From contig JBKPCV010000017.1 in assembly GCA_046727575.1 (NCBI GenBank), positions 1 to 9,309 on the forward strand: a stretch of 9,309 nt of DNA, read 5' to 3'. A program made the translations under genes and the position numbers. The stretch comes from DASPTH01 sp046727575. GTDB lineage: Bacteria; Actinomycetota; Acidimicrobiia; IMCC26256; DASPTH01. Position 1 is the first letter of the stretch; each line of letters opens with the position of its first letter. This document shows positions 6,828 through 9,309 of the stretch, piece after piece. A model generated the notes under the pieces. The model was given only the letters and a program-made list of their open reading frames with translations. It did no database searches and was not told where the DNA came from.

Positions 6828-6902
6828 CGCCTCGCCACACCCCGAACTTGCGTCAATACACCGCGGTATACGCGGTCTATTGACGCAAGTTCGAGTGAGG
6901 CG
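6828..6902. repeat. 75-nt imperfect palindrome between convergent genes; candidate bidirectional terminator or palindromic repeat element
   Basis: The inner arms are 23 nt each (6843-6865 and 6871-6893) around a 5-nt loop GTATA. They pair everywhere except one C-C mismatch (6859 against 6877). The arm reads CGAACTTGCGTCAATA then a short GC run. An outer stem also forms: CGCCTC plus CAC with a 2-nt bulge (6828-6838) pairs with GTGAGGCG (6895-6902). The element begins on the base after the permease stop and ends 8 nt before the stop of the RNHCP gene, so it nearly fills the gap. There is no run of T after the stem on either strand. It could end transcription from both sides, or be a dispersed palindromic (REP/MITE-like) element. 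Sequence alone does not choose. Confidence 0.85.
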
Positions 6903-6910
6903 GTCGGCGG

Positions 6911-7282
6911 TCAGATCTCGGCCAATCGGTCGAGTGGGAACGGTGGTTGTGCGATCGCGCGTACCGCGAGACGGACGAGCAACAGCGGGTTGTCGTCGCC
7001 CGACGTACGGTTCAAGTCGAGCTCGCCGCAACCAGTGCAGCGATGCACGAGGAGCCACTCGCCGTCACCACGGACCGCGATGCACAGCGGTTCCATGAGC
7101 GAGCCGCAGTCCGCCGCGCGATCACCGGGCGTGATGTCGAGGTGCCGGCTCCACAGGCACTGTGGGCAGTGGTTGCGGTGGCTGGTTCCCGAAGCGAGCA
7201 GCGGGATGCTTGCACGACAATGGCCACAGGTGAACGATCCGGCATGGCGTGTGTGTGAACGGGTGCGCTGGTTGCGCGACAC
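6911..7282 (-). CDS. RNHCP-domain zinc-ribbon protein
   Basis: A 123-residue small protein of the RNHCP family, named after the motif present here as HRNHCPQC (35-42). The opening SRNQRTRSHTRHAGSFTCGHC and later LMEPLCIAVR and LLVHRCTGCGELDLNRTSGDDNP follow the family closely. Cysteine pairs C19/C22, C39/C42 and C82/C85 plus C59 and C67 suggest zinc binding. The family's role is unknown; binding to nucleic acid or to a partner is only a possibility. The same frame is open upstream to 7591, but homology begins at the GTG at 7282, which has a clear GGAGG site 6 nt before it, so I start there. It converges on the ABC permease across the palindrome and diverges from the SnoaL-like gene. Confidence 0.87.
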   Translation of the reverse strand: MSRNQRTRSHTRHAGSFTCGHCRASIPLLASGTSHRNHCPQCLWSRHLDITPGDRAADCGSLMEPLCIAVRGDGEWLLVHRCTGCGELDLNRTSGDDNPLLLVRLAVRAIAQPPFPLDRLAEI

Positions 7283-7294
7283 GGTGATACCTCC
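7280..7294 (-). promoter_or_regulatory. Ribosome binding site fixing the GTG start of the RNHCP gene
   Basis: GGAGG (minus strand, 7294-7290) sits 6 nt before the GTG at 7282-7280. This near-ideal spacing places the start at the first residue of the RNHCP homology instead of farther upstream in the open frame. A stem-loop lies just upstream at 7300-7322. Confidence 0.75.
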
Positions 7295-7299
7295 GACGG

Positions 7300-7322
7300 C
7301 CGCCGTACGAAGACGGCGCCGC
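7300..7322 (-). promoter_or_regulatory. Stem-loop in the leader just upstream of the RNHCP ribosome site
   Basis: Read on the minus strand, GGC-GCCGT and ACGGC-g-GCC can pair around a 6-nt loop CTTCGT, giving 8 base pairs with one bulged G. It ends 6 nt before the GGAGG of the RNHCP gene. It could influence ribosome access or follow translation of the small upstream frame. It may also be chance pairing in GC-rich DNA. Confidence 0.3.
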
Positions 7323-7347
7323 GCGCACCGGCGAGGCGCGATCGTGC

Positions 7348-7422
7348 TCAGATCACGGTCACCGCGCGTTGCACCGGGGTTGGCACGCGGCGCAGAGCTC
7401 CAGCGGCCACGGTGCTGATCAC
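7348..7422 (-). CDS. Possible 24-aa leader peptide upstream of the RNHCP gene
   Basis: On the minus strand a GTG at 7422 opens a 24-codon frame ending in TGA at 7350-7348 (MISTVAAGALRRVPTPVQRAVTVI). A purine-rich GGAATGGAGG run ends 4 nt before the start, which is short but usable spacing. The frame ends 65 nt before the RNHCP start. The peptide has no recognisable family and no run of one amino acid that would mark a classic attenuator. An overlapping 4-codon frame begins at the ATG within the same purine run. GC-rich DNA yields such frames by chance, so it is a weak call supported by the ribosome-site match and its place in the leader. Confidence 0.22.
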   Translation of the reverse strand: MISTVAAGALRRVPTPVQRAVTVI

Positions 7423-7509
7423 ACACCCTCCATTCCTCGTGAGTCGCTGAGGGACGCGCGCCAGTATGGCGACGCACTTCCCTCGCTCGCACGCGAATTT
7501 CGACGGCGA

Positions 7510-7526
7510 TAGTCTCCACTGCCATG
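7510..7526 (+). promoter_or_regulatory. Leaderless-type -10 box before the SnoaL-like gene
   Basis: TAGTCT (7510-7515) fits TANNNT and ends 8 nt before the ATG at 7524. The spacer holds no purine-rich ribosome site, which points to transcription starting at or a base or two before the ATG. No convincing -35 box is seen. The rest of the 7283-7523 gap holds the leader of the divergent RNHCP gene and no other feature I can support. Confidence 0.5.
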
Positions 7527-7913
7527 ACGAACGACGACATCACCGAGATCAACCAGGTCATGGGCCTGTACGCCCACGTGATCGACGGCAAGCAGTGGCA
7601 TCGGCTCGACGAGCTCTACACCGACGACGGTGCCTTCGACCTCACCGGGGTGGTGGGCACGGAGCTGCGGTTCGAAGGTATCGACGCGATCAAGGGTTTT
7701 CTCACGAGCGCGCCGCTTCCGCTCGCCCACATCGCGACCAACCCCTACGTCTTCGAAGAGGGCGGCGAGGTGCAGAGCCGCGCCAAGTGGTTCATGCCGA
7801 CTGACGAGGGCACGATCAGCGGCGGCGTGTATCGCGACGTCTGGGCCAAGACCGACCGGGGCTGGCGTCTGAAGGAGCGGCGCGTCTTCAACTGGGCGGG
7901 CGCTGAGGAATAG
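7524..7913 (+). CDS. SnoaL-like / NTF2-fold domain protein
   Basis: A 129-residue protein of the SnoaL_4 (NTF2-like) group. It begins with the standard helix DITEINQVMGLYAHVIDGKQ, then WHRLDELYTDDGAFDLTG (25-42), a GIDAIKGFL segment (52-60), HIATNPYVFEEGGEVQSRAKW (69-89) and the closing strands YRDVWAKTDRGWRLKERRV (103-121). Members are cone-shaped barrels; some are isomerases, cyclases or dehydratases acting on steroids, polyketides or small aromatics, and many have no known activity. Y16, D21, D34/D35 and H69 sit where active-site residues often fall, but no reaction can be assigned. The gene stands alone, between the divergent RNHCP gene and the protease, with a leaderless-type start. Confidence 0.85.
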   Translation: MTNDDITEINQVMGLYAHVIDGKQWHRLDELYTDDGAFDLTGVVGTELRFEGIDAIKGFLTSAPLPLAHIATNPYVFEEGGEVQSRAKWFMPTDEGTISGGVYRDVWAKTDRGWRLKERRVFNWAGAEE

Positions 7914-7929
7914 AGCACGGCGACCGCGT

Positions 7930-7960
7930 CGTTCAACCACGAACGCCGGGTGTTCCGGCG
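7930..7960 (+). terminator. Weak overlapping stem-loops after the SnoaL-like gene
   Basis: CGCCGG and CCGGCG (7944-7949 and 7955-7960) pair around GTGTT. An alternative stem CGTTC/GAACG (7930-7934 and 7941-7945) shares two bases with it. The GC-rich hairpin lies about 30 nt after the stop but has no T-run, and it is also next to the protease promoter. It could be a weak terminator or chance. Confidence 0.2.
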
Positions 7961-7971
7961 CGCGCCCCCTC

Positions 7972-7977
7972 TAGCCT
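7972..7977 (+). promoter_or_regulatory. Candidate -10 box for the HtrA-like protease gene
   Basis: TAGCCT (7972-7977) fits TANNNT. Transcription would start near 7984 and give a leader of about 72 nt before the ATG at 8056. No good -35 match is found at 17-18 nt spacing. Support is limited to this one hexamer and its position in the only gap before the gene. Confidence 0.35.
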
Positions 7978-7983
7978 GGTTTT

Positions 7984-8055
7984 GGCGCACAGGCGATTCA
8001 CAGCCTGCGGTGTCGAAACTGATGGGGACGCGAATCCCCGTGCGGAAGGCCGACG
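7984..8055 (+). promoter_or_regulatory. Possible structured 5' leader of the protease gene
   Basis: Two stems can form in the predicted leader: CAGGC/GCCTG (7990-7994 and 8003-8007) with an 8-nt loop, and ATGGGGA/TCCCCGT (8022-8028 and 8035-8041, including one T-G pair) with a 6-nt CGCGAA loop. The second ends just before the GGAAGG ribosome site at 8044-8049, 6 nt ahead of the ATG. GGGGACGCGAA loosely recalls part of the c-di-GMP-I riboswitch core, but the GAAA-capped stem and receptor of that RNA are not formed. I therefore do not call a riboswitch. Confidence 0.3.
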
Positions 8056-9309
8056 ATGCCCGACCCAGGCGATCCCAACCCCCCACTGCTGCGAGCGTCG
8101 AACCGGCCGACGCCGCCGGAGCCGGGCTCCCAGTCCGCGTCGCCGGAGCCGAGCACGCTTTCAGGCGAGTCACCCGATCAACCGACGAACCCGCCGCTGG
8201 CCGGAGCCGAGCCGCTCGCGGGCGCGCCTCCTGTGCCTCCCACGCTTCCGCCGGCGCCCTCGCCGCGCACGTCGCCGCCGCCGAGCCCTTGGCGTCGCGC
8301 GATTGCTGCGATCGCGGTGGTCGCGACCGTGGCTGTCGGAGGGGCACTGCTCGGCAGCTCCGTGCGCGGCGGTTCCATGTTCTCGAACGGGAGCAGCTCG
8401 GCGAGCAACGCGGCTCCATCCGCGTCGTCCTTCGACACCCCGAGCGATAGCACCGACAACGGCAGTGTCGCGAGCAACGTCTCCACCGCGATCGTGAACA
8501 TCACCACCACGCTCGCGAACGGCGCAGGAGAGGGCGCAGGTACCGGCATGCTGATCTCCGGCTCGGGCGAGGTGCTCACGAACAACCACGTCGTCGAGAA
8601 CGCCGACACCATCTCGGTCGAGATCGGGGGCAATGGCTCGAGCCACTCCGCGAAGGTGATCGGCTACGACATGCGCGACGACGTCGCGCTCCTCAAGGTC
8701 GACGGCGTCTCCGGTGTCGACACGATTCCCGTTGGCAACCCCGACAACGTCGTCGTCGACGATCCCATCGTCGTCGTGGGCAACGCGCTCGGTCGCGGTG
8801 GCGATCCGTCGTCGACGTCGGGCACGGTCACCGGCGTCGACCGTCAAATCACCGCCACGGACTCCGACGGCTCGAACGCCGAGACGCTCACCAACCTGAT
8901 CCAGGTTCAGGCCGACGTGCAGCCCGGCGATTCGGGCGGAGCGGTCGTCGACAGCAGCGGCAAGGTGATCGGCATGACCACGGCCGCATCGACGAACGGC
9001 TTCCGATTCCGCGAGGATGCCGCGGGCGTCGGGTTCGCGATCCGAATCGACAAAGCCCTCTCGATCGCCAAGCAGATCCAGAACGGCCAGGAAGTCGACG
9101 GCGTGCACGTGGGCGCCCGAGCGCTCCTCGGGGTCGCGATCCAGGACAGCAGTCAGAGCGGTCGCAACGGCGGCGCGTCCTCATCGGGGGGCGCGGTCGT
9201 CACCAGCGTGGGATCCGACACACCCGCCTCGAGCGCAGGCATCGAGCAGGGTGACGTGATCACCGCGATCGACAACACCACCGTGCGCTCGAGCAACGAC
9301 CTCCAGGAC
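8056..9309 (+). CDS. HtrA/DegP-like S1C serine protease with membrane anchor and PDZ domain, 3' partial
   Basis: The first 418 residues of an envelope protease; the end lies beyond the window. Residues 1-79 are a proline/serine-rich cytoplasmic head. One membrane span lies at about 82-100 after WRR, so the catalytic part faces outward. A Ser/Asn-rich linker runs to about 137. The trypsin-like domain (138-342) has the complete triad: H178 in TNNHVV, D209 in RDDVALLKV, S293 in QPGDSGGAVV. Then ARALLGVAI opens the PDZ domain, interrupted by a Gly/Ser-rich stretch (364-379), followed by SAGIEQGDVITAIDNTTV. Such proteins degrade or chaperone misfolded exported proteins under stress. The start is firm: an in-frame TGA at 8020 is followed by no other start before ATG 8056, and GGAAGG lies 6 nt upstream. 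Confidence 0.93.
   Translation, partial: MPDPGDPNPPLLRASNRPTPPEPGSQSASPEPSTLSGESPDQPTNPPLAGAEPLAGAPPVPPTLPPAPSPRTSPPPSPWRRAIAAIAVVATVAVGGALLGSSVRGGSMFSNGSSSASNAAPSASSFDTPSDSTDNGSVASNVSTAIVNITTTLANGAGEGAGTGMLISGSGEVLTNNHVVENADTISVEIGGNGSSHSAKVIGYDMRDDVALLKVDGVSGVDTIPVGNPDNVVVDDPIVVVGNALGRGGDPSSTSGTVTGVDRQITATDSDGSNAETLTNLIQVQADVQPGDSGGAVVDSSGKVIGMTTAASTNGFRFREDAAGVGFAIRIDKALSIAKQIQNGQEVDGVHVGARALLGVAIQDSSQSGRNGGASSSGGAVVTSVGSDTPASSAGIEQGDVITAIDNTTVRSSNDLQD

Noticed and set aside
7283..7591. N-terminal extension of the RNHCP protein to 7591
   Set aside because: Homology starts at the GTG at 7282, which has an ideal ribosome site. The upstream part has no domain and would overlap the start of the SnoaL-like gene.
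7984..8055. c-di-GMP-I riboswitch before the protease gene
   Set aside because: A short stretch looks similar, but the GAAA tetraloop stem, its receptor and the ligand-binding helices cannot be formed.
1..9309. CRISPR array, tRNA, rRNA, IS element or phage genes
   Set aside because: No regularly spaced repeats, no tRNA cloverleaf or rRNA-like sequence that I could recognise, and no transposase, integrase or phage structural motifs in the supported genes.

Overview
The window is GC-rich bacterial DNA packed with genes, most likely from the Actinomycetota. The pointers are the GTG/TTG starts, several genes without a Shine-Dalgarno site but with a TANNNT box just upstream (leaderless style), and the families present: a TIGR03086 mycothiol-type DinB protein, a DrrAB-type exporter, an EthD protein, an RNHCP zinc-ribbon protein and a membrane-anchored HtrA protease with a proline-rich head. 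The mix recalls Acidimicrobiia or environmental actinobacteria, but that rank is a guess.

Layout. (1) 1-202, minus: N-terminus of a secreted protein, possibly an ABC solute-binding protein, cut by the window edge and missed by a simple long-ORF view. (2) 324-2974, plus: a tight three-gene operon of an RCK_C regulatory subunit, a CPA2 cation:proton antiporter (KhtTU-like) and an aldo/keto reductase joined by a 4-nt overlap. This could be an electrophile or pH stress unit. (3) 2994-3761, minus: an NAD-type short-chain dehydrogenase close to HSD10/type-2 3-hydroxyacyl-CoA dehydrogenase, convergent with the reductase. (4) 3817-6827, plus: a compact operon of TIGR03086 protein, EthD-domain protein, ABC ATPase and ABC-2 permease (DrrAB-like), with gaps of 6, 6 and -4 nt. 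(5) 6828-6902: nearly all of the space between two convergent stop codons is one large imperfect palindrome. (6) 6911-7282, minus: an RNHCP protein, preceded by a leader that may hold a 24-codon ORF and a hairpin. (7) 7524-7913, plus: a SnoaL/NTF2-like protein with a leaderless-type start. (8) 8056-9309, plus: an HtrA-like serine protease with one membrane span and the start of a PDZ domain, cut by the window end, with a possibly structured 5' leader.

Most of the window is ordinary accessory or housekeeping metabolism. I did not find a clearly new multi-gene system. The signals most worth following are the 75-nt palindrome at 6828-6902, the antiporter-reductase coupling, and the leader regions of the RNHCP and HtrA genes. 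No stretch longer than 300 nt lacks a gene; the three largest gaps (203-323, 7283-7523, 7914-8055) are covered by entries below.
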